56,598 nt of DNA from Pedobacter sp. ASV12 (GCF_016429155.1 NZ_JAELUC010000019.1:1-56598), one strand, 5' to 3'; shown: positions 15,634 to 25,346, counted from the first letter of the stretch. Notes: a model not told the origin generated them from the letters alone. Made by a program: numbers and translations.

Positions 15634-17448
15634 TTAGTTGTTTCCTTTGTCGATAGCCCTGTTGATGGCATCCTGAATACGCGGACGGATGTTCATTTTC
15701 AAGAGGTTGTCTGAAACCTGTGGGTTTACGCGGTTAGACAAAAAGATGTAAACCAACCCTCTCGATGGGTCAACCCAAACCCCGATTCCGGTATAACCCG
15801 TATGTCCAAAAGTTTGCGACGAAGCTAATTCTGACGGATATTTTTTGCTCAAGTCTGGATCCCAACGATCAAAGCCAAGGCCCCTGCGGCTCACATTAGA
15901 CTGTTTACTGGTAAAGGTTTCTACAGTTTGAGGCTTAAAGTACTGTTCGCCACCATAAGTTCCCTTATTGAGCAATAACTGATAAAAGATGGCCAAATCG
16001 TTGGCATTGGCAAATAAACCGGCATGGCCAGAAACACCGCCAGCCAAGGCGGCGCCCTGATCGTGTACATAGCCTTCTAGAAGCGTCTTTCTAAAAACCT
16101 TGTCGTCTTCTGTAGGCACAATCAGGTCTTTGCTGAAACGGTTTCTCGGCAAAAATCCGGCAGTGTGCATGCCCAATGGCGTGTAAAAGTTGTCGAGCGC
16201 ATATTTGTCCAAAGGTTCTTCGGTAATGTGTTCTACAATATCCTTCATAACGTACATGCTGATGTCGCTGTATACGTAAGCGCCACGGGTTTTAATGGGC
16301 GAGTTGAGCATCTTCGGCCACATGAAATCGCTAAAAAATCCCTTTTTGATGTAATAATTGTCTGCCACTTTGGTCGGATAGGCGGCCGAAGAGTCGCGGC
16401 TATAATCGCCTTCTTTAATAAAATTATGAAAAGGGATGTAAGGAATAAAGCCGGCCTGGTGCAGCATTACCTCGCGCACGTTGATGTTTTCCATCGGCGT
16501 ATTGCGTGCTTTCGGAATGTAATAGCCAATATTGGTGTCGAGCTTTAATTTGTTTTCCTCAACCAAACGCATGACGCTGGGCGTGGTGGCAGTGGTTTTG
16601 GTTACCGACGCCAAATCGAATATATCGGTAACTTTATCGGGCATAGCGTTGGCATAGGTATGAAAACCGTAGGCTTTGTTGTAAATAACCTTGCCATCTT
16701 TGGCTACCAGTACTACCAGCCCAGGCGTTGCCTTGCCGGCAATGGCTTCGGCCGCAATCCTGTCTATTTCCATCAGGTTTTCGGTATTTACGCCGGCATC
16801 TTCGGGTACGGTATACTTTAGGCGGGTAACCGTGGTTTTAAAGCCTGAACCTTGGGTGTATTTGCCAGAATAGGTTTTGGCCAACACTTGTTCGGCGGCT
16901 ATGCCTCCAAAAATTACTTGCGGGGCAATCATGGCAGCTTCGGCACTTTGTTGTGGGCTCCATACAATGGGCGAGCTTAGGTTGTCGAACGCCGATAGGT
17001 TTTTGCCGTCGCCAAACAGTACCAATACCAGTTCTTTGTGTTTAGCCACATTGCTGATGAAATTGAGGTAGCGACCATTGCTGGCCATTTGGTCGGTTAG
17101 GCCAATAATTACCGTGCTAAAATATTTAAGATCATCTTCCAGGTCGTTTAGGGTAGCAGAGTCTTTGTATTTTTCGGCATTAAGCGATTTGACATCGGCA
17201 TATTTGTTGAGCAGGCTGTCGAACGGCGCTTGGTAAACGAAGCCAAGGTTTACCGAAGCAATTTTTTTTTCGGCCAGTTTGGTTAGGGGAATAAATCCCT
17301 GCTGATTGTTTAAAAGAACATCGCTTTTGGCAATGGCATTGATGTTTTTAAGTCTGTTTTCGTTCTGTTTATGGTCTTGGGCGCATGCGCTCAACGTAAA
17401 AACGGTAGCTAGGCAAATGGCAATTACGCCAGCCAGGTTATTTCTCAT
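15634..17448 (-). CDS. Exported serine hydrolase: GH3 C-terminal-like domain plus beta-lactamase domain
   Basis: A lipoprotein signal precedes the protein (lipobox LSAC). An N-terminal part of about 200 residues resembles the C-terminal domain of family 3 glycoside hydrolases (LVLVLFGDGKNL, GGIAAEQVLAKTYSGKYTQGSG). A class C beta-lactamase/esterase domain follows. Counted from the upstream Met at 17463, the nucleophile is Ser286 in SVTK, then YSD, and the third motif is GHTG. The first catalytic GH3 domain is missing. It probably acts on envelope peptides or esters; antibiotic resistance should not be assumed. The start at 17448 overlaps the upstream amidohydrolase gene by 11 bases. Confidence 0.85.
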   Translation of the reverse strand: MRNNLAGVIAICLATVFTLSACAQDHKQNENRLKNINAIAKSDVLLNNQQGFIPLTKLAEKKIASVNLGFVYQAPFDSLLNKYADVKSLNAEKYKDSATLNDLEDDLKYFSTVIIGLTDQMASNGRYLNFISNVAKHKELVLVLFGDGKNLSAFDNLSSPIVWSPQQSAEAAMIAPQVIFGGIAAEQVLAKTYSGKYTQGSGFKTTVTRLKYTVPEDAGVNTENLMEIDRIAAEAIAGKATPGLVVLVAKDGKVIYNKAYGFHTYANAMPDKVTDIFDLASVTKTTATTPSVMRLVEENKLKLDTNIGYYIPKARNTPMENINVREVMLHQAGFIPYIPFHNFIKEGDYSRDSSAAYPTKVADNYYIKKGFFSDFMWPKMLNSPIKTRGAYVYSDISMYVMKDIVEHITEEPLDKYALDNFYTPLGMHTAGFLPRNRFSKDLIVPTEDDKVFRKTLLEGYVHDQGAALAGGVSGHAGLFANANDLAIFYQLLLNKGTYGGEQYFKPQTVETFTSKQSNVSRRGLGFDRWDPDLSKKYPSELASSQTFGHTGYTGIGVWVDPSRGLVYIFLSNRVNPQVSDNLLKMNIRPRIQDAINRAIDKGNN

Positions 17449-19066
17449 ATACTTTTTCTCCATTCAGGTAGGTCTTTAACACTTTGTTGTCTAAAATCTG
17501 ATGTGGCGTGGCCTTCATTATGTCTTTATCCATCAAGACAAAATCGGCCAATTTGCCCACTTCCAAGCTTCCTTTTTCTTTTTCTTCGAAATTGGCTTTG
17601 GCGGCCCAGATGGTCATGCCTCGCAAAGCTTCTTCTGGTGTAAGGGCATTTTCCATCTGGAATCCTCCGGTTGGATAGTCTTTGCTGTCTTTTCGGATGG
17701 TTGCGGCATAAAAAGTAAGCATCGGGTTAATCTGTTCAACCGGAAAGTCGGTGCCCAATGGTATCCAACCATTTTGGGCCATCAATTGTTTGTAGGCATA
17801 GGCACCTTTTATTCTTTCGTGGCCTAAACGGTCGGCTGCCCAGTACATATCTGAAGTGGCATGTGTAGGCTGTACAGAAGGTATAACACTGGTTTTGCCA
17901 AACAGAGCAAAATCGCTCGGAGCTACTACTTGTGCATGTTCAATGCGCCAGCGTTTATCGTTTTTGCCTCCAAGTACCTCGTTATAGATTTTTAAGATGC
18001 TGCGGTTGGCCGAATCGCCGATGGCGTGGGTGCACATCTGAAAGTTATGCTGGTTTATTTTTTGGGCTACCTCTTGAAAGTGCTTGATGTCGCTCAGCAA
18101 AAAACCCGATTTTTTGGGCATATCGGTGTAAGGATGCAATAAGCAGGCGCCTCTCGAGCCCAATGCACCATCGGCATAAACCTTAAAGGCACGTACATTG
18201 AGCCGGTCGGTTTTTATGGCGCCTCGTTTAAACAGGTATTCGAAGTTTTTCTCGGCATCGGAAAGCATCACATACAAACGCATTTTTAGGCTTTTATCGG
18301 CCTGCAGCTTTTCGATAAACTCAACGGCATCGTAATCCAGTCCGCAGTCGTCTATGGTAGTGAGGCCTACAGCAAAGCAGTTTTTTTGTGCGTCCAGTAG
18401 CATTTTTTTGGTTTGAATTGAATCTGGCGAAGGTACTTTGCTGGCTACGAGTTCAACCGCATTGTCGATGAGCAAACCGGTTAGCTTACCGTCTTTTTCT
18501 ACAATATCGCCTCCGGTTAAGGTAAATGATTTGGTGATGCCCGCCTCGCTCAATGCAATATCATTGGCAACAGCGGCATGGCCATCTATCCGTTCCAATA
18601 GCACGGGCCTGTTCGGGAAAAGCTGGTCTAGTTTTTCCCTGGTCGGAAACTGTTTGTCGGGCCAGTCGTTTTGGTCCCAGCCACGTCCGGTAAGCCAGCC
18701 CTCGGGATGGGTTTTGGCAAATTCGCTCAGCCTGTCTAAAACTTCCTCCCAGCTATTGGTGCCTCGCAAGTCGGCCGTTTGCAAACTCTGGCCATAGCCG
18801 AAAAAGTGGGCGTGGGCATCGATAAAGCCAGGATAAATGGCTTTACCTTGTGCGTCAAGCTCCTCTTTGGCCTCATATTGGCCTTTGATGGTGGCATTTT
18901 TGCCCAGTTGTATAATCTTGCCATCCTTAATCGCCATGGCCTCCTCGATGTCAAATTTGTTGTTAACGGTATAGATTTTGGCATTGTAGACAATCAAATC
19001 TGCCCTTGGCTTGCTGCAACTGCAAAAAACAGCCAATAAAAGGAGTAGGGATAAAATCTTTTTCAT
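17438..19066 (-). CDS. YtcJ-like amidohydrolase, lipoprotein
   Basis: The 542-residue protein has the Amidohydro_3 layout. A lipoprotein signal is visible (MKKILSLLLLLAVFCSCSK). The metal-binding HAHF in GFIDAHAHFFGYG, later HAIGDSANRSILK and EHAQVV, and the final LGTDFPVEQINP with the C-terminal beta sandwich are all seen. It is predicted to be a metal-dependent hydrolase of amide or formamide-like bonds outside the inner membrane; the substrate is unknown. The TTG-initiated longer frame from 19093 is rejected because the ATG at 19066 gives a clean signal. It overlaps the serine hydrolase start, so the two are coupled. Confidence 0.9.
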   Translation of the reverse strand: MKKILSLLLLLAVFCSCSKPRADLIVYNAKIYTVNNKFDIEEAMAIKDGKIIQLGKNATIKGQYEAKEELDAQGKAIYPGFIDAHAHFFGYGQSLQTADLRGTNSWEEVLDRLSEFAKTHPEGWLTGRGWDQNDWPDKQFPTREKLDQLFPNRPVLLERIDGHAAVANDIALSEAGITKSFTLTGGDIVEKDGKLTGLLIDNAVELVASKVPSPDSIQTKKMLLDAQKNCFAVGLTTIDDCGLDYDAVEFIEKLQADKSLKMRLYVMLSDAEKNFEYLFKRGAIKTDRLNVRAFKVYADGALGSRGACLLHPYTDMPKKSGFLLSDIKHFQEVAQKINQHNFQMCTHAIGDSANRSILKIYNEVLGGKNDKRWRIEHAQVVAPSDFALFGKTSVIPSVQPTHATSDMYWAADRLGHERIKGAYAYKQLMAQNGWIPLGTDFPVEQINPMLTFYAATIRKDSKDYPTGGFQMENALTPEEALRGMTIWAAKANFEEKEKGSLEVGKLADFVLMDKDIMKATPHQILDNKVLKTYLNGEKVYEK

Positions 19067-19369
19067 CTGTGTGTTGGTTTCTTTTGATGGCAATGAAACT
19101 GGCGTAGAGACCTTTTAAAATCCTGCTGGTTTGTTTGATCCTTTCACCTTTCATGCACCATGATGGTTTCATGCTTTAAAGATATAAAAAGCTTGTGATT
19201 TTTGCCCCGGTTCAACCCACTTCTTTAAAACCCGGCAACGGCCAACAAACCAATGAGCTCATGGGCCATTGAACCACATAGTTAAGTCATTTAGTATCAG
19301 TATTGTGAAAACAGGCTTATGGATAAGGCTTATTTTCGCTAAATTAGCACCTTTACACAACCATAATAG

Positions 19370-21217
19370 ATGTCTGATATTATTCAACTTTTACCCGACA
19401 GTGTTGCCAACCAGATTGCGGCAGGTGAGGTGGTACAGCGACCGGCTTCGGCGGTAAAAGAGCTTTTAGAAAATGCCATAGATGCAGGGGCAGACAAGAT
19501 ACAGCTGATTGTAAAAGATGCAGGCAAGGCCCTGATCCAAGTGATAGATAACGGCTGCGGCATGAGCATTAGCGATGCGCGCCTCTGTTTTGAACGCCAT
19601 GCCACTTCGAAAGTGCGCAAGGCCGAAGATTTGTTTGCCATTCGTACCATGGGTTTTAGGGGCGAGGCGATGGCTTCTATTGCCGCCATTGCGCAGGTTG
19701 AAATGAAAACCAAACGCCATGAAGACGAAGTAGGTACCCTAATTCAGATCGAAGGTTCGACTTTTATCAAACAAGAACCAACTGGTTGCCCTAACGGAAC
19801 CAGTATCGCCGTCAAAAACCTGTTTTATAACATTCCGGCACGAAGAAATTTTTTGAAGAGCAATCCGGCCGAGATGCGCCACATCATCGACGAATTTCAG
19901 CGGGTTGCGCTAGCCAGGCCCCATATTGCCTTTAGTTTGCACCACGATGGGGTAGAGATTTATCGCCTGCCGGCCTCGGGCATGAAACAGCGCATCGTGC
20001 ATTTGCTGGGCAATAACTACAATGAGCGCTTAATTCCGGTAGAAGAAGAAACCACCATTATTAACCTCAAAGGCTTTATCGGCAAGCCCCAATTTGCCAA
20101 AAAAACAAGGGGCGAACAGTTCTTTTTTGTAAATGAGCGCTTTATCAAAGACGGTTATTTGAACCATGCCATTAACCGGGCCTACGAAGAACTGTTGCCC
20201 GATGATAACTTTCCTTTGTATGTGCTATTCATCGATATCGATCCGGCAAAAATTGATGTGAACGTGCATCCTACCAAAACCGAGATCAAGTATGTGGATG
20301 AAAAATCCATCTATGCCATTATCCATTCGGCGGTAAAAAGATCACTGGGCAAGTTCAATATCAGTCCAACCATCGATTTTGACCAGGAAACGGGCTTTAG
20401 CAACATGATCAGCCCCATTGCACCCGAAGATATTGTGCCTCCGAGCATTTCTTTTAACCCCGATTTTAATCCTTTTGCCCAAAGCAAGCCGGCCAGTTCG
20501 GGCAGTTTTGCCTCAAGAAGCCCCGTGTCGCATGCGCCTAGCGCCAAGAATTGGGGTTCGTTGTACGAGGTGGTACAGCACCAGCAGCCTGAACAGGCGA
20601 GCATCGACTTGGGCAGCTCGCCCCGCGACGAACAGTTTGAGCCTGTGCAGAAACAATTTATGCAGATCCATAACCGTTATATTGTTTCGCAGATCAAATC
20701 TGGCATTATGCTCATCGACCAGCAGGCGGCGCACGAACGTATTTTATACGAAAGGTTTTTGCTGCACCTGGAAGACCGCAAGGGCGCCTCGCAACAAAGC
20801 CTGTTTCCACAAACGGTAACTTTGAGTGCCAACGATTACGAATTGGCCAAAGGCCTGCTCGACGATATCAAGAGCCTGGGTTTTGAAGTGCGCGAGTTTG
20901 GTAAAAATACCCTGGTTATCGAAGGCATTCCGGTCGATTTGGGCAGCAGCAACATCAACGAAACCGAGCTGTTTGAATGCCTAATAGAAGGCTTTAAAAA
21001 TTCGCAGCAAGAACTTAAATTAGACAAGCGCGATGCCTTGGCCCGAAGCATGGCCCGTAACAGCGCCATTAAAAGCGGTACGGTATTGAGCCAACAGGAA
21101 ATGAATGCGCTGATTGAAGAACTTTTTGCCTGTAAAACTCCTAACTTTAGCATTGGTGGCCGGCCGGTAATCCAAACCATTACCTTGGCCGAGCTGATCC
21201 AAAAATTTGAAAAGTAA
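19370..21217 (+). CDS. mutL: DNA mismatch repair protein MutL
   Basis: The 615-residue protein has the N-terminal GHKL ATPase (about 1-330, with ELLENAIDAGA, DNGCGM, GFRGEAMASI), a variable linker (about 345-425) and a C-terminal dimerisation/endonuclease domain. The metal motif is D450-Q-Q-A-A-H-E456-R-I-L-Y-E461, which departs from the canonical DQHA(X)2E(X)4E only by Gln for His at the third place. The end has ACKTPNFSIGGRP, a variant of the usual CPHGRP. It should act with MutS in mismatch repair. It is the first gene of a plus-strand group. Confidence 0.97.
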   Translation: MSDIIQLLPDSVANQIAAGEVVQRPASAVKELLENAIDAGADKIQLIVKDAGKALIQVIDNGCGMSISDARLCFERHATSKVRKAEDLFAIRTMGFRGEAMASIAAIAQVEMKTKRHEDEVGTLIQIEGSTFIKQEPTGCPNGTSIAVKNLFYNIPARRNFLKSNPAEMRHIIDEFQRVALARPHIAFSLHHDGVEIYRLPASGMKQRIVHLLGNNYNERLIPVEEETTIINLKGFIGKPQFAKKTRGEQFFFVNERFIKDGYLNHAINRAYEELLPDDNFPLYVLFIDIDPAKIDVNVHPTKTEIKYVDEKSIYAIIHSAVKRSLGKFNISPTIDFDQETGFSNMISPIAPEDIVPPSISFNPDFNPFAQSKPASSGSFASRSPVSHAPSAKNWGSLYEVVQHQQPEQASIDLGSSPRDEQFEPVQKQFMQIHNRYIVSQIKSGIMLIDQQAAHERILYERFLLHLEDRKGASQQSLFPQTVTLSANDYELAKGLLDDIKSLGFEVREFGKNTLVIEGIPVDLGSSNINETELFECLIEGFKNSQQELKLDKRDALARSMARNSAIKSGTVLSQQEMNALIEELFACKTPNFSIGGRPVIQTITLAELIQKFEK

Positions 21218-21221
21218 TTTT

Positions 21222-21914
21222 ATGAATAACTTAAATATTCCTCCGGTAGTCAAAAACCTGCTCATTATCAATATCATTTTCTTTGCAGCCACTTGGTTTC
21301 AGCGAGAATTTATGGTTGAAAATCTATCTGTTTTTTATTTTAACTCTCCATTCTTTAAGATTTGGCAACCCATTACCTATATGTTTATGCATGGAGGGTT
21401 GGCGCACATCTTCTTCAATATGTTTGCCCTCTACTCGTTCGGCAGTATTTTAGAAGCGCATTGGGGAGGCAAACGTTTCATTAATTTTTATCTGATTACC
21501 GGCCTGGGCGCTTTGGCGCTGCAATGGGCGGTACAGGCTTTTGAGGTTTACCAGATTACAGGTAGCCCAATCAATAATCTTTACGGCCTGAATATTACCG
21601 ATTTGGCAGCGGCTACAAAATTAAGGGATATCTATTCAACCCCGATGCTAGGGGCCTCTGGCGCTATTTTTGGCTTGTTGGTTGCTTTTGGCATGCTTTA
21701 TCCAAATGTTGAATTATATATCATGTTTATTCCGGTTCCGGTGAAGGCCAAATATATTATTCCGATTTATATCGTTATAGAATTGTTTTTGGGCTTCAGT
21801 CAGTTTAAAGGCGATTCGGTGGCGCACTTTGCCCATTTGGGTGGAGCCCTGATCGGCTATATCTTGGTTAAGCTTTGGAAGAACAAGAATACCTTTTACG
21901 ACTATTATGAATAA
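21222..21914 (+). CDS. Rhomboid family intramembrane serine protease, copy 1
   Basis: From the ATG at 21222 the protein has 230 residues and about six helices. The catalytic dyad is complete: Ser146 in GASGAIFG and His205 in AHFAHLGGALIG. The N-terminal HGGLAHIFFNMFAL block is typical. An upstream Met at 21207 overlaps mutL; the later ATG lies 4 bases after the mutL stop and gives a normal start. Cleaves membrane proteins within the bilayer; the substrate is unknown. It overlaps the next rhomboid gene by 8 bases. Confidence 0.94.
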   Translation: MNNLNIPPVVKNLLIINIIFFAATWFQREFMVENLSVFYFNSPFFKIWQPITYMFMHGGLAHIFFNMFALYSFGSILEAHWGGKRFINFYLITGLGALALQWAVQAFEVYQITGSPINNLYGLNITDLAAATKLRDIYSTPMLGASGAIFGLLVAFGMLYPNVELYIMFIPVPVKAKYIIPIYIVIELFLGFSQFKGDSVAHFAHLGGALIGYILVKLWKNKNTFYDYYE

Positions 21915-22752
21915 CAATATTTGGTACGATTTAAAGCTGAAGTTTTTGAGGTCAGGTAGCCCTGCTATGGCCTATATAGGGCTCAATGTGCTTATTTTTG
22001 TAGTGGTTGGCCTGGCAGGTTTAGTTTGTTTTTTGGCGGGACAAAGAGGTTTGGTTGATGGACTGGTATACCAATACCTGGCCTTCCCGTCAAGTCCTGA
22101 ACTATGGCTGAGCCGGTTTTATACCCTCATTACCTATCAGTTTTTTCACGATGGTTTTCTGCACCTCCTGTTCAATATGCTTTGGCTGTATTGGATGGGG
22201 CAGCTGCTGCTCGATTTTATCAAGCCCCGGCAATTCCATGTCATTTATTTGGGTGGTGGTATTGCAGGTGCTATCTTTTTTGCACTTATTTTTAACTTCA
22301 TTCCTGCTTTTAAGGAATTTGTCGGCATTCCGCTCGTTGGCGCATCGGCCTGCGTAATGGCGGTAATGGCGGCTTTGGCCACGTTGATACCCAACTACGA
22401 AATCCGCTTGTTGTTTATCGGCAATGTCAGAATGAAATACTTGTTGCTAGCCTACATCGTTTTAGACCTGATTGGTACAGCCGATGGCAACGCCGGTGGC
22501 AGTTTGGCCCATTTGGGCGGCGCCTTGTTTGGCTTTGTTTATATCAAACTGCTGCAAAACGGCTACGATATGAGCACGGTTTTTAAGCGCAGGCCAAAGC
22601 TGAAAGTGGTTCGGAACGAAAATGTAAAGCAAAATACAAGCCATATCAACCAAAACGAAATCGATGCCATTTTGGATAAGATCTCTAAAAGCGGTTACGA
22701 TAAATTGAGCAAAGAAGAAAAAGAAACGCTGTTCAAGGCCAGCAAAAATTGA
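21907..22752 (+). CDS. Rhomboid family protease, copy 2, with a C-terminal tail
   Basis: The 281-residue protein has HDGFLHLLFNMLWLYWMG, Ser147 in GASACVMA and His202 in LAHLGGALFG. The catalytic Ser and His are kept, but the GxSG motif reads GASA, a substitution that can affect the active-site turn. A cytoplasmic tail follows (about 210-281) with the INQNEIDAILDKISKSGYDKL helix pair, as seen in many Bacteroidota rhomboids. It overlaps its neighbours on both sides (8 and 4 bases), which implies translational coupling. Confidence 0.92.
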   Translation: MNNNIWYDLKLKFLRSGSPAMAYIGLNVLIFVVVGLAGLVCFLAGQRGLVDGLVYQYLAFPSSPELWLSRFYTLITYQFFHDGFLHLLFNMLWLYWMGQLLLDFIKPRQFHVIYLGGGIAGAIFFALIFNFIPAFKEFVGIPLVGASACVMAVMAALATLIPNYEIRLLFIGNVRMKYLLLAYIVLDLIGTADGNAGGSLAHLGGALFGFVYIKLLQNGYDMSTVFKRRPKLKVVRNENVKQNTSHINQNEIDAILDKISKSGYDKLSKEEKETLFKASKN

Positions 22753-23861
22753 TGAAGAAGAAGTTTACCTTTCTCGATAAGTTGTTGCTGTTGATCAGTG
22801 CTGTACTGGTTATCGGCCTGGTCTGTGGTATTTTGGCCGGTCAAAACGATCCAAGGCAACATATCTTACTGGCCTTTTTCGGGTTGGCTTATCCTTTCTT
22901 TTTGTTGGGTAATGTAATGATGCTGGTGTGGTGGGTGTTGCGCCGGCGCTGGATATTAAGCTTGGTTACAGTGGTGGTAATTTGCAGTGGCTGGCATACG
23001 CTTATTGCTACCTTCGGACTTTTTGGCAAAGTGGGTGCCAACCAAAAAGAAGAAGCCGGCTTGGTGCGGATGATGACTTACAACGTGCACAATTTTAAGC
23101 CCTATGGCGAAGAGATTACGCAAGGGATAAAAGCCAAGATGCTCGATGTAGTGAAGACCCAAAATCCCGACATCATTTGTTTCCAGGAATTTTATACCCG
23201 CTACAAAGGACCTTTTGATACGGTTGATAGCCTGATGAAAATGCTCAACACCCAGTATTATTATTTTCAGCCTACCATGAAAAGCCAATCGGAGGCTATT
23301 GGATTGGCTATTTTTTCTAAATATCCCATCAAAAACAAGGGTCAGATTATTTTCGAGCCAAATGCAGGCAACGAGAGCATCTACCTCGACCTGGATGTGA
23401 ACGGCCAAACCATCAGGGTTTATAACATCCATCTGCAATCGATCTCTTTCGAAAAAGAAGATTATACCTATTTAGAAAAGGTAAAGGAAATGGATCCGCA
23501 GATGAATCCTTCTAAGCGCATTGTACGCATGTTGAGGAGCGCATTCAAAAAGCGCAGCGAGCAGGTAGGTATCATGAAGGCCCACATGCGTACCTGTACG
23601 GTTCCTTACATTATTGCCGGCGACTTTAACGACACGCCCGCTTCTTATGCGGTAACCCAAATGACCGATTCGCTGAACAATGCCTTCATCAAACAGGGAA
23701 GAGGCTTGGGGCGCACTTATAATGGCAAATTCCCGAACTTTCAAATCGATTATATTGCCACCACAAAAGACTTTGAAGTGGTTAATTACCATATTGTTGA
23801 AGCAAAATTGTCAGACCATTTTCCTGTTCGCAGCGACCTGCGTTTAAAAAGCAAGCCTTAA
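22749..23861 (+). CDS. Endonuclease/exonuclease/phosphatase family protein, membrane-anchored
   Basis: The 370-residue protein has two to three N-terminal membrane helices (about 10-90), then an EEP domain: MTYNVHNFKPY, DIICFQEFY with the metal-binding Glu, YNIHLQS, IIAGDFNDTPASY, and the final LSDHFPVRSDL with the catalytic Asp-His pair. The catalytic domain is predicted to face the periplasm. Substrates of such proteins include phosphodiesters of nucleic acids, lipids or sugars; it cannot be narrowed here. It begins 4 bases inside the rhomboid gene, so it is part of the mutL group. Confidence 0.9.
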   Translation: MMKKKFTFLDKLLLLISAVLVIGLVCGILAGQNDPRQHILLAFFGLAYPFFLLGNVMMLVWWVLRRRWILSLVTVVVICSGWHTLIATFGLFGKVGANQKEEAGLVRMMTYNVHNFKPYGEEITQGIKAKMLDVVKTQNPDIICFQEFYTRYKGPFDTVDSLMKMLNTQYYYFQPTMKSQSEAIGLAIFSKYPIKNKGQIIFEPNAGNESIYLDLDVNGQTIRVYNIHLQSISFEKEDYTYLEKVKEMDPQMNPSKRIVRMLRSAFKKRSEQVGIMKAHMRTCTVPYIIAGDFNDTPASYAVTQMTDSLNNAFIKQGRGLGRTYNGKFPNFQIDYIATTKDFEVVNYHIVEAKLSDHFPVRSDLRLKSKP

Positions 23862-23885
23862 ACGGTTTTTATTTACATTTGCAGC

Positions 23886-25346
23886 ATGATACAAGATCTC
23901 CAATTATACAATACCCTTTCTCGAAAAAAAGAAGTATTCGAACCGCTAAATGCACCACATGTGGGCATGTACGTGTGCGGGCCAACCGTTTACAGCGATG
24001 TGCATTTGGGCAATTGTAGAACTTTTATCTCGTTCGACCTTATTTTCAGGTACCTGAAATACAGCGGCTACAAAGTTCGCTACGTAAGGAATATTACGGA
24101 TGCCGGCCACTTGGAAGGCGATAGGGACGAGGGCGATGATAAATTTGCAAAGCGCGCCAAGCTTGAGCAGTTGGAGCCGATGGAAATTGTACAGAAATAT
24201 ACGTTGGGTTTCCACGAAGTGTTGCGCATGTTCAATACCCTGCCGCCAAGCATCGAGCCTACCGCAACCGGTCATATCATCGAGCAGATTGAAATGATCA
24301 AAGTCATCATGGATAACGGCTATGCCTATGAGGTAGATGGCACCATTTATTTCGATGTAGAAAAGTACAGCAAAAAATACAACTATACCATTTTAACCAA
24401 TCGCAACCTCGACGACCTGTTGGCCAATACCAGAGAACTGGATGGCCAGGGCGATAAGCACGGCCGATTGGATTTTGCCTTGTGGATCAAAGCCAAGCCC
24501 GAAACCCTGATGCAGTGGGCATCGCCATGGGGCATGGGCTTTCCGGGTTGGCACATCGAGTGTTCGGCCATGAGCGCCAAATACCTGGGCAGCGAATTCG
24601 ATATCCACGGGGGAGGCATGGATTTGGCCGCTACGCACCATACCAACGAAATTGCACAGTCTGAAGCCTGTAGCCATCACCAGCCAGCTAAATATTGGAT
24701 GCATACCAATATGCTAACGGTTAATGGCACCCGGATGTCTAAATCGGCAGGTAACGGCTTTTTGCCAGGAGAGCTGTTTACGGGCAGCCATCCCTTGCTT
24801 AAAAAAGGCTATAGCCCCATGACGGTGAAGTTCTTTATGCTGCAGGCTCATTACCGAAGCACCTTGGATTTTTCTAACGATGCGTTGGATGCTTCAGAAA
24901 AGGGCTTCAAGCGCATGATGAATGCCATCGCCCTTTTGCCAAAGCTGGTAGCCAGCGAACAGAGCGATGTAGCCATCGAACCGATCCGCATCAACTGTAT
25001 CAATGCCATGAACGATGATTTCAACAGTCCGGTAGTTATTGCCGAACTTTTTGAAGCTGTTCGCATCATCAATACGGTTTACGACGGCAGCGCCAAGATT
25101 TCGGCCACCGAACTTGAGGCCCTGAAAAAGCTGATGGATGATTTTGTAACCGATATTTTTGGACTGAAAGACGAAGACACCAGCAACGGCGAGTTTAATG
25201 AGGTGTTGGATATGGTGATTAACTTGCGCAAAGAAGCCAAAGAAAATAAAGATTATGCCACTTCTGATATGATCAGGGTAGGCTTGCAAAAAATAGGCAT
25301 CCAGTTAAAAGACAGCAAAGAAGGAACCACCTGGAGCAAGGTTTAG
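23886..25346 (+). CDS. cysS: Cysteinyl-tRNA synthetase
   Basis: The 486-residue protein is of normal length. Class I synthetase motifs are present: HLGN (residues 40-43, the HIGH equivalent) after MYVCGPTVYSDV, and MSKS (284-287) in RMSKSAGNGF. Zinc-binding Cys31 (CGPT), GWHIECSAMS and HTNEIAQSEA are the expected ligands. A DALR-type anticodon-binding domain follows. An essential cytosolic enzyme that charges tRNA-Cys. It begins 24 bases after the EEP gene. Confidence 0.98.
   Translation: MIQDLQLYNTLSRKKEVFEPLNAPHVGMYVCGPTVYSDVHLGNCRTFISFDLIFRYLKYSGYKVRYVRNITDAGHLEGDRDEGDDKFAKRAKLEQLEPMEIVQKYTLGFHEVLRMFNTLPPSIEPTATGHIIEQIEMIKVIMDNGYAYEVDGTIYFDVEKYSKKYNYTILTNRNLDDLLANTRELDGQGDKHGRLDFALWIKAKPETLMQWASPWGMGFPGWHIECSAMSAKYLGSEFDIHGGGMDLAATHHTNEIAQSEACSHHQPAKYWMHTNMLTVNGTRMSKSAGNGFLPGELFTGSHPLLKKGYSPMTVKFFMLQAHYRSTLDFSNDALDASEKGFKRMMNAIALLPKLVASEQSDVAIEPIRINCINAMNDDFNSPVVIAELFEAVRIINTVYDGSAKISATELEALKKLMDDFVTDIFGLKDEDTSNGEFNEVLDMVINLRKEAKENKDYATSDMIRVGLQKIGIQLKDSKEGTTWSKV

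Noticed and set aside
15634..17448. Beta-lactamase domain as an antibiotic-resistance gene
   Set aside because: The class C fold is common in envelope esterases and peptidases; the lipoprotein signal and GH3-like domain argue for a cell-envelope role.
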